NCBI RefSeq assembly: GCF_003610495.1
Contig: NZ_RAPK01000006.1
Span: 55,101 to 119,100, forward strand
DNA length: 64,000 nt
Source of the DNA: Sinobaca qinghaiensis
Lineage (GTDB): Bacteria; Bacillota; Bacilli; Bacillales; Marinococcaceae
Direction of reading: 5' to 3'
Both the position numbers and the translations under genes were made by a program. Below, piece after piece: positions 25,973 through 34,438 of the stretch. The notes under the pieces were generated by a model, which made no database searches, was not told where the DNA came from, and worked only from the letters and a program-made list of their open reading frames with translations. How positions within the stretch are numbered: the first letter of the stretch is position 1; every line of letters starts with the position of its first letter.

Positions 25973-26485
25973 ATGATCCACTTTTTGAAAAAAACAAAAA
26001 CCGCAGCGGTACTTTTTTTGGCAGCACGCTTGTATTTAGGCTGGACGTGGCTTACTTCCGGCCTTGGAAAAATAACCGAAGGCTTTAATCCCGGAGGTTT
26101 TCTCCAGCAGGCCGTAGCAGAACCGGTGATGCAGGGCGGGGGAGAAGCAATGGCTTATCCCTGGTACACAGCTTTTCTGGAATATGTTGCCGTGCCCAAT
26201 GCCGGGGTAATGGGATTTCTCGTTATGTGGGGGGAAGTGCTGGTTGGAGCCGGACTGCTGATTGGCTTATTTACTACAACTTTTGCTTTCTTTGGCGGCA
26301 TGATGAACATGGCCTTCCTGCTCGCCGGCACCGTGTCCGTGAATCCTATTATGCTCGTGCTGGCTGTACTTCTTCTCATCGGAAAAGGGAATGCCGGCCG
26401 GATCGGTCTGGATCGATTTGTTCCACAGATTAAGAAGAAATTAGGAAGAACACCGAAAAAACACGAAGGACCGCAGGCAGCTTAG
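25973..26485 (+). CDS. DoxX-family membrane protein under redox operators
   Basis: 170 residues from ATG 25973 (GGGAGG site); a longer frame from 25916 would begin inside the promoter and is rejected. Four membrane helices, with LAARLYLGWTWLTSGLGKITEG at the start and MWGEVLVGAGLLIGLFTTTFAFFGG in the middle. A positively charged tail (KKKLGRTPKKH) faces the cytoplasm. This is the longer DoxX/thiosulfate:quinone-reductase-like subtype. Two Rex/Fnr-type palindromes frame the promoter, so its expression should follow NADH or oxygen status. Exact function unknown. Confidence 0.87.
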   Translation: MIHFLKKTKTAAVLFLAARLYLGWTWLTSGLGKITEGFNPGGFLQQAVAEPVMQGGGEAMAYPWYTAFLEYVAVPNAGVMGFLVMWGEVLVGAGLLIGLFTTTFAFFGGMMNMAFLLAGTVSVNPIMLVLAVLLLIGKGNAGRIGLDRFVPQIKKKLGRTPKKHEGPQAA

Positions 26486-26521
26486 ACTACTTTTAATAAT
26501 AAATTTATTTGAAAAAAATAT

Positions 26522-26563
26522 ACTCCAACGGCCGAGGGTGTTCCCAGCTGTTGGAGTTTTTTC
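26522..26563 (+). terminator. Rho-independent terminator
   Basis: ACTCCAAC...GTTGGAGT outer stem with additional inner pairing, then TTTTTTC. It ends the DoxX transcript. Confidence 0.85.
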
Positions 26564-26732
26564 TTTCAATAGAAGATTACATAAATAAAAATACGCTATT
26601 TATACTCAGAAAAAGAATTGAAAAGAAAGAGTATTATCTATAGTGTTTTTATTACTTAGGAATAAAAATTTATCGTAAATCAATAAAATATCTGGTAAAA
26701 TGAAGGCAAATAATAAAAGCGAGGTGTTTTTG

Positions 26733-27215
26733 ATGAAAAAGGGTTCTACATTGTTTTTAAAAGCAGCTCTTATTTTAATGGGTATTCCTGTGCTTGCTTT
26801 ATGTATCTTCCTGGTGCCGGAAATAGCTGGGTTTGCAGCCTTTTTGTATCCGGAAATGACGTCTATCAGTTATTTAGTGTATCTGGACTTATATGCTACA
26901 GCTGTTCCTTTTTATTTTGCACTCTACCAGGCTTTTAAATTGTTAAGCTATATTGATAAAAATCATGCTTTTTCAGAGCTGTCTGTCCGCGCGTTGAAGA
27001 AAATAAAATACTGTGCATTGAGTATTAGTTTACTTTATATAGCCGGAATGCCGCTATTTTACCTGCTGGGAGAAAGAGATGATGCACCGGGTATTATTGT
27101 AATTGGAATGGTTATGGTGTTTGCTTCTTTAGTGATTACCGTATTCGCTGCCGTTCTGCAGAAGCTTTTACAAAAAGCTGTTGAAATAAAATCAGAAAAT
27201 GACTTAGTCGTCTGA
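26733..27215 (+). CDS. DUF2975 membrane protein (YoaS-like)
   Basis: 160 residues with four membrane helices (about 8-30, 50-72, 95-115, 125-148). The layout and the loop LLSYIDKNHAFSELSVRALKKIKYCAL are typical of DUF2975. ATG 26733 has a GAGGTG site; the upstream in-frame ATG at 26700 does not. It is followed ten bases later by a YozG-like HTH gene, the usual yoaS-yozG arrangement in Bacillus. The function of the pair is unknown. Confidence 0.85.
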   Translation: MKKGSTLFLKAALILMGIPVLALCIFLVPEIAGFAAFLYPEMTSISYLVYLDLYATAVPFYFALYQAFKLLSYIDKNHAFSELSVRALKKIKYCALSISLLYIAGMPLFYLLGERDDAPGIIVIGMVMVFASLVITVFAAVLQKLLQKAVEIKSENDLVV

Positions 27216-27225
27216 GGTGAAAAAT

Positions 27226-27450
27226 ATGGCTATTATCATCAATATCGATATCATGCTGGCAAAAAGAAAAATGAGCGTAACGGAACTCTCCAACAGAGTG
27301 GGAATTACCATGGCCAACCTTTCCATTTTAAAAAATGGAAAAGCAAAAGCGATCCGACTAACCACGCTGGAGGCCATCTGTGAAGCCCTGGACTGCCAGC
27401 CCGGTGATCTTCTGGAATATCAAAAAGACGAATCGGCAGAGGAAGAATAA
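27226..27450 (+). CDS. YozG-like XRE regulator
   Basis: 74-residue Cro/CI-type HTH protein. NIDIMLAKRKMSVTELSNRVG, then ITMANLSILKNGKAKAIRL and LEAICEALDCQPGDLLEY are the YozG-subfamily marks. GTG 27217 is in frame, but GAGGTG is spaced for ATG 27226. It is co-transcribed with the DUF2975 gene and probably controls this two-gene unit. Confidence 0.88.
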   Translation: MAIIINIDIMLAKRKMSVTELSNRVGITMANLSILKNGKAKAIRLTTLEAICEALDCQPGDLLEYQKDESAEEE

Positions 27451-27517
27451 TTAATCCAGCGGTTTGTCTGATTTTCCTTGCAGATTTTCCTCTAATAAGT
27501 TACTATCGTTTTTACCT

Positions 27518-27531
27518 ACCTAACGTTAGGT
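27518..27531. promoter_or_regulatory. TetR-type operator upstream of the MFS gene
   Basis: ACCTAACGTTAGGT is a perfect 14-base palindrome. A TATAAT (27542-27547) lies 10 bases downstream, so the palindrome occupies the -35/spacer zone. The TetR regulator encoded after the MFS gene is the natural candidate to bind it. Confidence 0.7.
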
Positions 27532-27565
27532 TTTGATCTTATATAATAAAAGAGGAGCATTAAAA

Positions 27566-28783
27566 ATGGCTGGTAAAAACGTTCCTGTTACACGGAACAT
27601 CACATTTATTTTATTGTTTACTGCCAGTATTATGGCAGTTACTGGATTTAGTATGTTTTTAACGACGACTACCTGGTATGTCATCACCGAACTCGATTCT
27701 GCTTCTATGCTTGGGCTGGTTCTTATTGTTATCAGTGTGCCCCGGCTGATTATGATGACGTATGGAGGCGTGGTTGCAGATAATTATAAAAAAACGACGA
27801 TCATGTTCAGCACAAATCTCATACAGGCTCTTCTTCTGCTTGGTATCACGTGGTTAATATGGAACGATACGATGACGATTGTTCTGCTGCTGATACTGGC
27901 AGGCCTATTTGGTATGCTGGATGCTTTTTTTGGACCGGCCAGTACATCGATGCTGCCGAAAATTGTAGAACGACATCAGCTCCAGCAGGCTAATGCCTAT
28001 TTTCAGGGTGTCGATCAGATTTCCTTTATCGCCGGGCCGATTATAGCGGGAGTGATTATGGAAACCTCTTCGGTAACGGCGAGTTATTTTAGCGCCTCCA
28101 TTCTGGTAGCTCTGTCTGCGCTGATTATTTTTCCTCCTTTTATCAAGGAGGGCGAGGTTGAAAATACGGTAAAACAGAGTCCGTTTCAAAATTTCAAAGA
28201 AGGATTTGCCTACGTATACGGCTCTTCTTTTCTGATGCTGGGCCTTATTATTCTGGTCACGCTGAATTTCTTTGTATTCGGCACCCTTCACATAGCTGTC
28301 CCGCTGCTGGTGGATGCCTATGGCGGAAGTCCCTTGAATTTAAGCTATATGGAGGTCAGCCTTGGAGTAGGGATGGTGACAGGAACGGTTATTCTGGGAA
28401 ACTATATGATTGCGAAAAAAGGTAGAGCTATTTTATACGGTCTTATAGCGGCTTTAGGATTTTACCTTATCTTCGGTGTTGTGCAGAGTTTAACAATGCT
28501 GACTATTATTTTGTTCTTTATCGGATTTTCCATGGCTTTTGTATTTATTCCTTTTTTCACGGCGGCTCAGGAAATGACTGAAAACCGCATGACCGGCAGG
28601 GTAATGAGTCTTGTCTTTCTGGCTATGAATGGCTTTGATCCCATCGCCTATGCTATCGTCAGCATTTTGACTACAGCCGGAATTCCAGTACAATTTATTT
28701 TATTGGGATTTGGAGCAACGGGCATGATTATAGCAGTCTCCATATTAGTGAAAGCAAAAGCCTTCCAGCAGATCGTGCCATAA
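27566..28783 (+). CDS. MFS transporter
   Basis: 405 residues, about 12 membrane helices. It begins VTRNITFILLFTASIMAVTGFSMFLT and carries the loop MTYGGVVADNYKKTTIM between helices 2 and 3, which marks the MFS_3/enterobactin-exporter-like (EntS) group. AGAGGAG precedes ATG 27566; the longer frame from 27533 lies in the promoter. It is linked to a TetR regulator 34 bases downstream, so a drug or metabolite exporter induced by its ligand is likely. Substrate unknown. Confidence 0.9.
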   Translation: MAGKNVPVTRNITFILLFTASIMAVTGFSMFLTTTTWYVITELDSASMLGLVLIVISVPRLIMMTYGGVVADNYKKTTIMFSTNLIQALLLLGITWLIWNDTMTIVLLLILAGLFGMLDAFFGPASTSMLPKIVERHQLQQANAYFQGVDQISFIAGPIIAGVIMETSSVTASYFSASILVALSALIIFPPFIKEGEVENTVKQSPFQNFKEGFAYVYGSSFLMLGLIILVTLNFFVFGTLHIAVPLLVDAYGGSPLNLSYMEVSLGVGMVTGTVILGNYMIAKKGRAILYGLIAALGFYLIFGVVQSLTMLTIILFFIGFSMAFVFIPFFTAAQEMTENRMTGRVMSLVFLAMNGFDPIAYAIVSILTTAGIPVQFILLGFGATGMIIAVSILVKAKAFQQIVP

Positions 28784-28817
28784 ATAGATAAAACCACAAG
28801 CAAGGGGGGAAGAATGT

Positions 28818-29399
28818 ATGCGTACGAAGGAAAAAATTATCGAGGCGGGCACGCAGTGTTTCGCCTCAAACGGATATAAAGAAACGACAATGGCTGAAAT
28901 TGCTCAGCTGGTAGGTATTAAAAAGCCATCTTTATATGCTCATTATCAGAATAAGGAAGCGTTATTTCTTGATGTATTCGAAAATGAAATAGAAGACTAT
29001 CTGCGATTCGTACAGTACCGAATATCGGAGAAGCGGGCACAGCCGGTAAAAGCACAGCTGGAAGATCTTTTCTTTGTTCACTCTATAAATGAGGAGAACG
29101 AGGTCAGCACCCGTTTTTATTATCGGTTTGTTAATTACCCGCCGGCAGAGCTGCAGCAGGCTATCCTAACCAGATACAAACAGGCGGATGATTCGCTCTT
29201 CTCTATACTTGAAAACGTGTGGAATAATGGAAAAGAACTAGGTGAAATCGACAGGAACCTTTCCAGCGCGCACCTATACCATGCGTTTTTTGCCTTAATT
29301 GACGGATTGGCCAACGAAATGAGCTTATATGATTATGTACAGATGAAGAAGCGCGCCGAGCTGGTCTGGGAAGTGTTTTGGAGGGGAGTTAAGGCATAG
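28818..29399 (+). CDS. TetR-family regulator
   Basis: 193 residues. The N-terminal HTH is complete: KEKIIEAGTQCFASNGYKETTMAEIAQ, then GIKKPSLYAHYQNKEALF. The C-terminal ligand-binding half carries no specific mark. GGGGGGAAG precedes ATG 28818; an overlapping out-of-frame ATG lies at 28814. It probably represses the MFS gene and itself through the ACCTAACGTTAGGT palindrome. Confidence 0.92.
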   Translation: MRTKEKIIEAGTQCFASNGYKETTMAEIAQLVGIKKPSLYAHYQNKEALFLDVFENEIEDYLRFVQYRISEKRAQPVKAQLEDLFFVHSINEENEVSTRFYYRFVNYPPAELQQAILTRYKQADDSLFSILENVWNNGKELGEIDRNLSSAHLYHAFFALIDGLANEMSLYDYVQMKKRAELVWEVFWRGVKA

Positions 29400-29589
29400 T
29401 TTTCCGATGATTGTTAAAAGATAATGTAACGAAATGATTGGGTACGGCGCTGAAAGCGTTTGTGCTCGGTTTTTGTGTACGCTTCTAAATACTCCTGATT
29501 AGGGAAAGAAGGATCCATGGTTTTTAGTAATTCCAATTTATGGGATAATTACATAGGTTAGTGGAAATGCGGATAAAGAGGTGACTAAC

Positions 29590-29826
29590 ATGTCAGAACG
29601 ATTTGGCTATGTAGTGTATTGGCTCGTTTTTCTCATAGGAATAACATCTTTTCTGTTCTCGTTTATAATGGAATACGGTATCATTTATACGATTTTTATT
29701 ACATTTATCAGCGCAGGATTTAATATTACTGTAGCTTTAGCGCTGCAAAGAAAGAAACTTATTTATATGAGTCTGCTTTTACTGCTGAGTCCGTATATCT
29801 GGTTTTTCATTCTTTATGTGACATAG
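29590..29826 (+). CDS. Small membrane protein
   Basis: 78 residues from ATG 29590 with GAGGTG just upstream (an in-frame GTG at 29581 overlaps that site). Three hydrophobic stretches (about 8-25, 28-48, 55-75) separated by QRKK. Not recognised. It is the first of three consecutive tiny membrane proteins on one strand ending at a shared terminator. Confidence 0.65.
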   Translation: MSERFGYVVYWLVFLIGITSFLFSFIMEYGIIYTIFITFISAGFNITVALALQRKKLIYMSLLLLLSPYIWFFILYVT

Positions 29827-29867
29827 AGCTTCACTGCTTAACTTAGTGAATACAAAAGGAGGCAGGG

Positions 29868-30119
29868 ATGGTATTTAAATCGCGAGATGGGCATGGAGAG
29901 CTGGATGAGTTAACATTTACCCGCATTGTTTCCGTGGCGACTTTTTTACTTGGAGGATACGGCTTGTATTTAATGCTCACGAATCCTGCAGTGTTTTTTA
30001 AAGACGTATGGGGATACGTTCTGTTTGGAATGACAGCCTGTACTGTTATTAACTACAGTTATCTTTGTATAGCCGGTCGTTCATTTTTTCAATATGTCTT
30101 ACAGAATAGAAAAAAATAA
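29868..30119 (+). CDS. Small membrane protein
   Basis: 83 residues with a hydrophilic, acidic N-terminus (KSRDGHGELDEL) and two membrane helices (about 21-39 and 48-66), ending NRKK. AAAGGAGGCAGGG precedes the ATG. Not recognised. Second gene of the small-membrane-protein trio. Confidence 0.65.
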   Translation: MVFKSRDGHGELDELTFTRIVSVATFLLGGYGLYLMLTNPAVFFKDVWGYVLFGMTACTVINYSYLCIAGRSFFQYVLQNRKK

Positions 30120-30146
30120 CAGCAGCATTTTTGAGGAGTGATCCAT

Positions 30147-30302
30147 TTGGAGAAAGGACGTAAGCTGACCTTGGGGTCTTTACTGCTTTTAACCCTCACT
30201 GCCGGCAGTCTGGCGTTAGGGTTCAGTATAGGAACACCTCTGGTATCTGTAAGCATTATCGTAGTTCTTCTTTTACTGGCAGCTTATGGAACAAAGTCAT
30301 AG
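30147..30302 (+). CDS. Small 51-residue membrane protein
   Basis: TTG start at 30147 with GAGGAG eight bases upstream; stop TAG at 30302. It has a short basic N-terminus (MEKGRKLT) and two hydrophobic segments (about 10-28 and 31-47). Not recognised. Third gene of the trio, 27 bases after the second; a terminator follows at 30363. Confidence 0.55.
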   Translation: MEKGRKLTLGSLLLLTLTAGSLALGFSIGTPLVSVSIIVVLLLLAAYGTKS

Positions 30303-30362
30303 AGAATTGATATTGATGTTACATAGGAAAGCTTTTTTTAATAGATTTATTAATACTACCAA

Positions 30363-30391
30363 AAAAAGAACACGTTGGCGCGTGTTCTTTT
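30363..30391. terminator. Bidirectional terminator
   Basis: AAAAAGAACACG-TTGGCG-CGTGTTCTTTTT. The A and T runs on the two sides let it serve the small-membrane-protein unit on the plus strand and the AraC-type gene on the minus strand. Confidence 0.8.
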
Positions 30392-30417
30392 TCACGTCTT
30401 TTCGGTTTGAGATTACG

Positions 30418-31269
30418 CTATTTTACTGCCAGCCATATTTGATTGGACGATTCGGCCCGGTACGGCTCAGGATCGGTATAGGCTTCGATGGCGGGGACAT
30501 CCGCAATTTCATATCCATTCGACGGGATCCACTCGCTGTATATTTGTTTCCACACTTCCGGCATAGCGGTTGGGACAGGGCCGTGGACTTCAAATACCGC
30601 CCATTTGGCTTTAGGAAGGTCCAGCTGGTCTAAACCGCCCGGTCGTTCACCGATATGCTCCACGGCAATCCAGTAGTCGATAGTGTTCTTTTCCTCGTTA
30701 TAGTTATCCGTCAGCCCCAGCAGTCCTTTCGTTTCGCTGTTCATTAATTCAACGAGTTTTCCGGTCGTCCCATCCGAATTAACCTGTTCCCAGAATTCAG
30801 CAATACCGGTCGCCTGCTCTCCGCACGGACATTCCTTTTTAATCCCCACGACGTGAAACGCTTCTTTTTCCACAATCTGATAGTTCATCGGTTCCGCTCC
30901 TTTCAAATTCACCTGAATGGTCAGGCGGTTATAGGCATTCAGCTTTCCCGTTCCTTTTCTTGCTTCACTTGGGCTGACACCGTGCTGTTTTCGGAAAGCT
31001 TTTGAAAAAGCTTCAGGAGTGTCGTAGCCATATTTATAGGAAAGATCAATAATTTTAGTATTGGAGTTGTACAGCTCCTGTGCTGCCAGGGTAAGGCGGC
31101 GGTGTCTGAGGTATTCACCGACGGATGTATCCGTCAAAATCATAAACAAACGCTGAAAATGAAAAGGAGATACATTGGCCTGTCTGGAAATGGCTTCAAT
31201 GGTTATATGCTCGAGTAAATGATTTTCCATATAATCGATTGCCTGCTGCAGCGATTCCACTAACGCCAT
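30418..31269 (-). CDS. AraC-type regulator with GyrI-like effector domain
   Basis: 283 residues. Two HTH motifs of the AraC DNA-binding domain come first (about 1-105: ITIEAISRQANVSPFHFQRLF and IIDLSYKYGYDTPEAFSKAFRKQHG). A GyrI/BmrR-type small-molecule domain follows (about 125-283, ending with PEPYRAESSNQIWLAVK). This Rob/BltR-like layout senses hydrophobic compounds or drugs. A TGGAGGT sequence abuts the ATG. No adjacent target gene is evident; it may act at distant loci. Confidence 0.9.
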   Translation of the reverse strand: MALVESLQQAIDYMENHLLEHITIEAISRQANVSPFHFQRLFMILTDTSVGEYLRHRRLTLAAQELYNSNTKIIDLSYKYGYDTPEAFSKAFRKQHGVSPSEARKGTGKLNAYNRLTIQVNLKGAEPMNYQIVEKEAFHVVGIKKECPCGEQATGIAEFWEQVNSDGTTGKLVELMNSETKGLLGLTDNYNEEKNTIDYWIAVEHIGERPGGLDQLDLPKAKWAVFEVHGPVPTAMPEVWKQIYSEWIPSNGYEIADVPAIEAYTDPEPYRAESSNQIWLAVK

Positions 31270-31424
31270 ACCTCCACCCCCTTGAATTCATCTTAAAGTA
31301 TAAAGCGGCGGGCTGTCCTGTCATTTTATGCGCTGCCTGGACAGCGTTTCGGCCTGCCGGTTCTTAACCTACTATTCTCCGGGTGACGAGAGAATCCTTT
31401 TAGAAATATAGATAAACAAATGTC

Positions 31425-31468
31425 TTGACTCACCCACTACTTAGTATTATTATATAGTTGTACTAAGT
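31425..31468 (+). promoter_or_regulatory. Promoter and PadR operator
   Basis: TTGACT (31425-31430), 17 bases, TATTAT (31448-31453). An inverted repeat ACTTAGTA (31439-31446) and TACTAAGT (31461-31468) brackets the -10, a spacing suited to a PadR dimer. It lies directly upstream of the PadR gene, suggesting autorepression. Confidence 0.6.
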
Positions 31469-31509
31469 GATACGTAGTAGTAGCGAAATTATAGTTTAAA
31501 GGAGGAATC

Positions 31510-31854
31510 ATGAAAGACTTAACGGAAATGTTCAAGGGCGTCCTGGAAGGTATTGTACTGCAGAAAATTCAAGGAGGCGAAACGTATGGGTATGAAATTA
31601 CCCGGTACCTGAATGAACTGGGCTTTGAAGATATTGTCGAAGGAACGGTCTATACGATTCTTGTCCGGCTGGAAAAAAAAGAATTAGTAGAAATCGAAAA
31701 GAAAAAATCCGAGCTTGGCCCGGCCCGGAAGTTTTACAAGCTGAACGAACAGGGCGTAGAAAAGCTGAATGAATTCTGGCAGCGATGGGCCTTTCTTGAA
31801 GAAAAAATGACGGAAATAAAGGAGGGAAAACAAGATGTTAGTACAAACGTTTAA
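31510..31854 (+). CDS. PadR-family regulator
   Basis: 114 residues. The winged HTH starts EMFKGVLEGIVLQKIQGGETYGYEI and contains the family's EGTVYTILVRLEKKELVE; a C-terminal dimerisation helix follows. AAAGGAGG is six bases before the ATG. It overlaps the DUF1048 gene by 20 bases, the usual pairing for this PadR subgroup, where the partner is a small cytoplasmic protein. Confidence 0.93.
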   Translation: MKDLTEMFKGVLEGIVLQKIQGGETYGYEITRYLNELGFEDIVEGTVYTILVRLEKKELVEIEKKKSELGPARKFYKLNEQGVEKLNEFWQRWAFLEEKMTEIKEGKQDVSTNV

Positions 31855-32161
31855 AAAAATGAGACAGGATAAACGAGACTATCGTGCGTACCAAAAAAGA
31901 GTGAACGAACTGCCGGAAGATTATAGGAGCGCAATGAAGGCAGTGGAGAAATATATGTGGCATTATGCTAAGGGCGCGGGGATGTTTGTGATTCTAAAAA
32001 ACATTCTTGAGATGTTTGAGAACAGTGCAGACGATGGACTGAGCGTAAACGAAGTCGTTGGAAACGACATAGCCGGGTTTGCTGATGCCATCCTGGCAGA
32101 ATACCCGGAAGAAACATGGATGAATAAATCCAGAAATGAATTAAGAAATTCGGTGAAATAA
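31835..32161 (+). CDS. DUF1048 protein
   Basis: 108 residues, helical, starting LVQTFKKMRQDKRDYRAYQKRVNELPEDYR; the C-terminal part contains NDIAGFADAILAEYPEETW. It matches DUF1048 partners of PadR regulators. The ATG lies inside the 3' end of the PadR gene with AAGGAGGG upstream. Function unknown; possibly a modulator of the regulator. Confidence 0.88.
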   Translation: MLVQTFKKMRQDKRDYRAYQKRVNELPEDYRSAMKAVEKYMWHYAKGAGMFVILKNILEMFENSADDGLSVNEVVGNDIAGFADAILAEYPEETWMNKSRNELRNSVK

Positions 32162-32170
32162 GAAATACTA

Positions 32171-32217
32171 AATAGACCGCTGTTGGATGATATCCGGCAG
32201 CGGTCTGTTATTTTTTT
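32171..32217 (+). terminator. Rho-independent terminator
   Basis: AATAGACCGCTG...CAGCGGTCTGTT with inner GGAT/ATCC pairing, then TATTTTTTT. It ends the PadR/DUF1048 transcript and lies inside the spurious 5' extension of the next frame, supporting the later TTG start there. Confidence 0.85.
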
Positions 32218-32263
32218 CTATGTAATGTATATGTTACAATTTTTAAGAGTGGAGGTCCATAAA

Positions 32264-32473
32264 TTGGAAAATAAGGTAAAATATTTTCGTGTGCAGGCAA
32301 ATATGACGCAGCAGCATTTGGCAGAAAAGGTGGGGGTCACCCGGCAAACCATTATTTTAATTGAAAAAGGTACGTATAATCCTTCATTAAAACTGTGTCT
32401 TGATATTTGCTACGCCTTAAACCAAACCCTTAACGATATTTTTTGGACAGGAAAGGAGAATAAAATAGAATGA
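32264..32473 (+). CDS. Small XRE regulator
   Basis: 69-residue Cro/CI HTH protein: VKYFRVQANMTQQHLAEKVG, VTRQTIILIEKGTYNPSLKL, CLDICYALNQTLNDIFW. The start is TTG 32264 with GGAGGT seven bases away; the longer frame from 32183 runs through a terminator. It overlaps the next gene by four bases (ATGA). This small HTH plus membrane protein arrangement is common in Bacillaceae and usually autoregulatory. Confidence 0.88.
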   Translation: MENKVKYFRVQANMTQQHLAEKVGVTRQTIILIEKGTYNPSLKLCLDICYALNQTLNDIFWTGKENKIE

Positions 32474-32889
32474 AAAAAATAACCGATGAACGCCTGGTTT
32501 TACAAAATTTAAAAAATATTCGTATGGCATTTATTATTCAAACAATAGGAGTGCTTGCCATACTCGGCTATGAATTCATAGTAGACGGAATGGAAGGCAT
32601 GAGAGAAAATCCCCTATGGCTAGTATTTATGGTAACAAGTATTAGCCTCGCTTACTTATCGATGAGAGTAAGCGTTGATCATGAAAATAATAAAAAATCC
32701 CCGAAACGAAGTTTGTACATTGGATTAACAGTGGTAACTATTATTTCAATTACAGCAGGCATACTTATACCATTCACCGAGGGCTCTACAGTGATGAGCG
32801 GGATTATTATCGGCGGTGTAATATTTGTATGCAGCATTGTACCCGTAATGTATACATACCATTTAAGAAAGAGCCGAGAGGAGACGTGA
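32470..32889 (+). CDS. Membrane protein paired with the XRE regulator
   Basis: 139 residues with four hydrophobic helices (about 20-38, 48-64, 83-103, 111-130). Basic loop HENNKKSPKRS between helices 2 and 3. It starts inside the stop of the HTH gene, so translation is coupled. Not firmly assigned; the layout is like small DUF membrane partners of HTH regulators. Confidence 0.75.
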   Translation: MKKITDERLVLQNLKNIRMAFIIQTIGVLAILGYEFIVDGMEGMRENPLWLVFMVTSISLAYLSMRVSVDHENNKKSPKRSLYIGLTVVTIISITAGILIPFTEGSTVMSGIIIGGVIFVCSIVPVMYTYHLRKSREET

Positions 32890-32915
32890 TCATCGGAAAA
32901 TAATAAGGAGGTCGT

Positions 32916-33719
32916 ATGGGTACATTACTGAGACCGTTTATGATGGCATTCGTTTTTTTAATAATACTAGTAACCGAAGCAGTTAGAAATTCACTGGGAT
33001 ACTCTTCGCTTCTTGCGGATGATTTTCCAGTGTGGATTTTATATGCAGGTGTTATCCTGATGATTTTTTCTATTGTCTTTTCTTTTTATATAAGAGAACG
33101 GACAGTAAAGAGGCATGAAGAAATAATCAAAGAAGGTAATGACGTTCTTTCTTTAGGAGAAGGTGAATTTTTTTATCAGGCACCTTTATACAGAGCCGAT
33201 CGGCAGAGAATTCAAATACACGGCAGGCCGGATATTTTATACTCTCTGCACTTTAATAATACGTTTGAAAAATGGTTTGCAATTATTGTGCCGCTGCCTG
33301 TATACGGTATCCATCTGCGTTCAGAACAATACGACGTAAAAATCAGATGTAATAAACTGTTCAGCTTTAAATACCGTTATTCCATTTATATAAATGGTAA
33401 ATACTTCGGCAGGTTTTCCAATCATCGATTAACATCAAAAAAAGGCATCTCTCAATTCCTGCCCTTTTACGTTGAAACGGAGCAGCATCATTATAATGTG
33501 AACAATTCATTTGGAGAGCTCACTACCAGTATTTTTAAAGACGACCAAAAAGAACTCCTTCGCGGAGAACGGTCTCTTTTTGATTTGAAAAAATCGCAGA
33601 AAACGAACCTTCGTGGAGAAAAACATGAAATTGAGGTAATAGATAATGAAGAACCGGCAGAATTGTGGCTGGCGGTGTACGCTTTATGTATGATTTTTAA
33701 AGATAAAAGCAGCGGCTGA
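32916..33719 (+). CDS. Membrane protein with tubby/LURP-like C-terminal domain
   Basis: 267 residues. Two N-terminal membrane helices (about 5-25 and 40-60) precede a soluble, beta-rich domain (about 90-260). That part (KWFAIIVPLPVYGIHL, YSIYINGKYFGRF and similar strands) reads like a tubby C-terminal-like domain often attached to short membrane anchors in Bacillus. I am not certain of the assignment. AAGGAGGTCGT precedes the ATG. It follows the XRE/membrane pair by 26 bases and may be in the same unit; a terminator follows. Confidence 0.7.
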   Translation: MGTLLRPFMMAFVFLIILVTEAVRNSLGYSSLLADDFPVWILYAGVILMIFSIVFSFYIRERTVKRHEEIIKEGNDVLSLGEGEFFYQAPLYRADRQRIQIHGRPDILYSLHFNNTFEKWFAIIVPLPVYGIHLRSEQYDVKIRCNKLFSFKYRYSIYINGKYFGRFSNHRLTSKKGISQFLPFYVETEQHHYNVNNSFGELTTSIFKDDQKELLRGERSLFDLKKSQKTNLRGEKHEIEVIDNEEPAELWLAVYALCMIFKDKSSG

Positions 33720-33722
33720 AAA

Positions 33723-33781
33723 AAACACCTCCAAACCATCGTTGGTTTACTATACGATGTAAGGAGGTGTTTATTTTTTTG
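33723..33781 (+). terminator. Rho-independent terminator
   Basis: AACACCTCC...CATCG...CGATG...GGAGGTGTT with a long T run afterwards, just after the tubby-like gene. Confidence 0.85.
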
Positions 33782-33934
33782 ATTGGGAAATGAAATAACT
33801 ATACATAATAAATAAGATCACTACCTCTCATGTCCCGCAGCTTACATTTTGTGTCATGAATGATGCATGTGATCCAGGAAAGCATCTCAGCATTTGTAAA
33901 AAGCAGCATAATAGAAAAAAAGAAAGGAGAGGCC

Positions 33935-34438
33935 ATGAAAATCAAAATCGATATTGATCCTCACTATGAGGAAGACCCTGTAATTATGATACAGGCAAAA
34001 GAATGGTCAAAGGAGGTCAGCGCTGTGATGCAGCTGCTTGAAAATCATGAGAAGAATCCGGAAAAGCTGACAGGGACTCAGGCGAAACACAGCAAACGGA
34101 TAGTCGCGGTGGAGGAAGATCATTCTATTCTGCTGGAGCCAAAAGAGATTGATTTTGTTTATGCAGAAAAGAGAAAAGTATTTGCCATGGTTCATGAAAA
34201 ACCACTGGAAATGAAGCTTAAGCTTTACGAGCTGGAAGATCTTCTTGCTCCTTATGGATTTATCCGATTTTCTAAGTCAGTAATTGGAAATATGAACCAG
34301 ATAGAGCGCTTTGAATTATCTTTTAACGGCAACCTATGTGTGCATTTTAAGTCCGGTACAAAAGAATATGTGACGAGAAAGTATGTCCATATCCTCAAAG
34401 AACAGCTTGTTAATGGAGGTGAGCTGCATGGTTCATAA
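33935..34438 (+). CDS. LytTR-family DNA-binding protein
   Basis: 167 residues from ATG 33935 with AAAGGAGAGG; the longer frame from 33860 lacks a site. The C-terminal LytTR domain (about 65-160) includes FVYAEKRKVFAMVHEK, LLAPYGFIRFSKSVIGNMNQIERFE and FKSGTKEYVTRKYV. No receiver domain is present. It overlaps the DUF3021 gene by 11 bases. LytTR/DUF3021 pairs are widespread in Firmicutes and are thought to form small autonomous regulatory units. Confidence 0.93.
   Translation: MKIKIDIDPHYEEDPVIMIQAKEWSKEVSAVMQLLENHEKNPEKLTGTQAKHSKRIVAVEEDHSILLEPKEIDFVYAEKRKVFAMVHEKPLEMKLKLYELEDLLAPYGFIRFSKSVIGNMNQIERFELSFNGNLCVHFKSGTKEYVTRKYVHILKEQLVNGGELHGS

Noticed and set aside
29451..29464. TGAAAGCGTTTGTG as a cre box
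   Set aside because: Two mismatches at the right end and position after the TetR gene; better explained as part of a terminator-like repeat.
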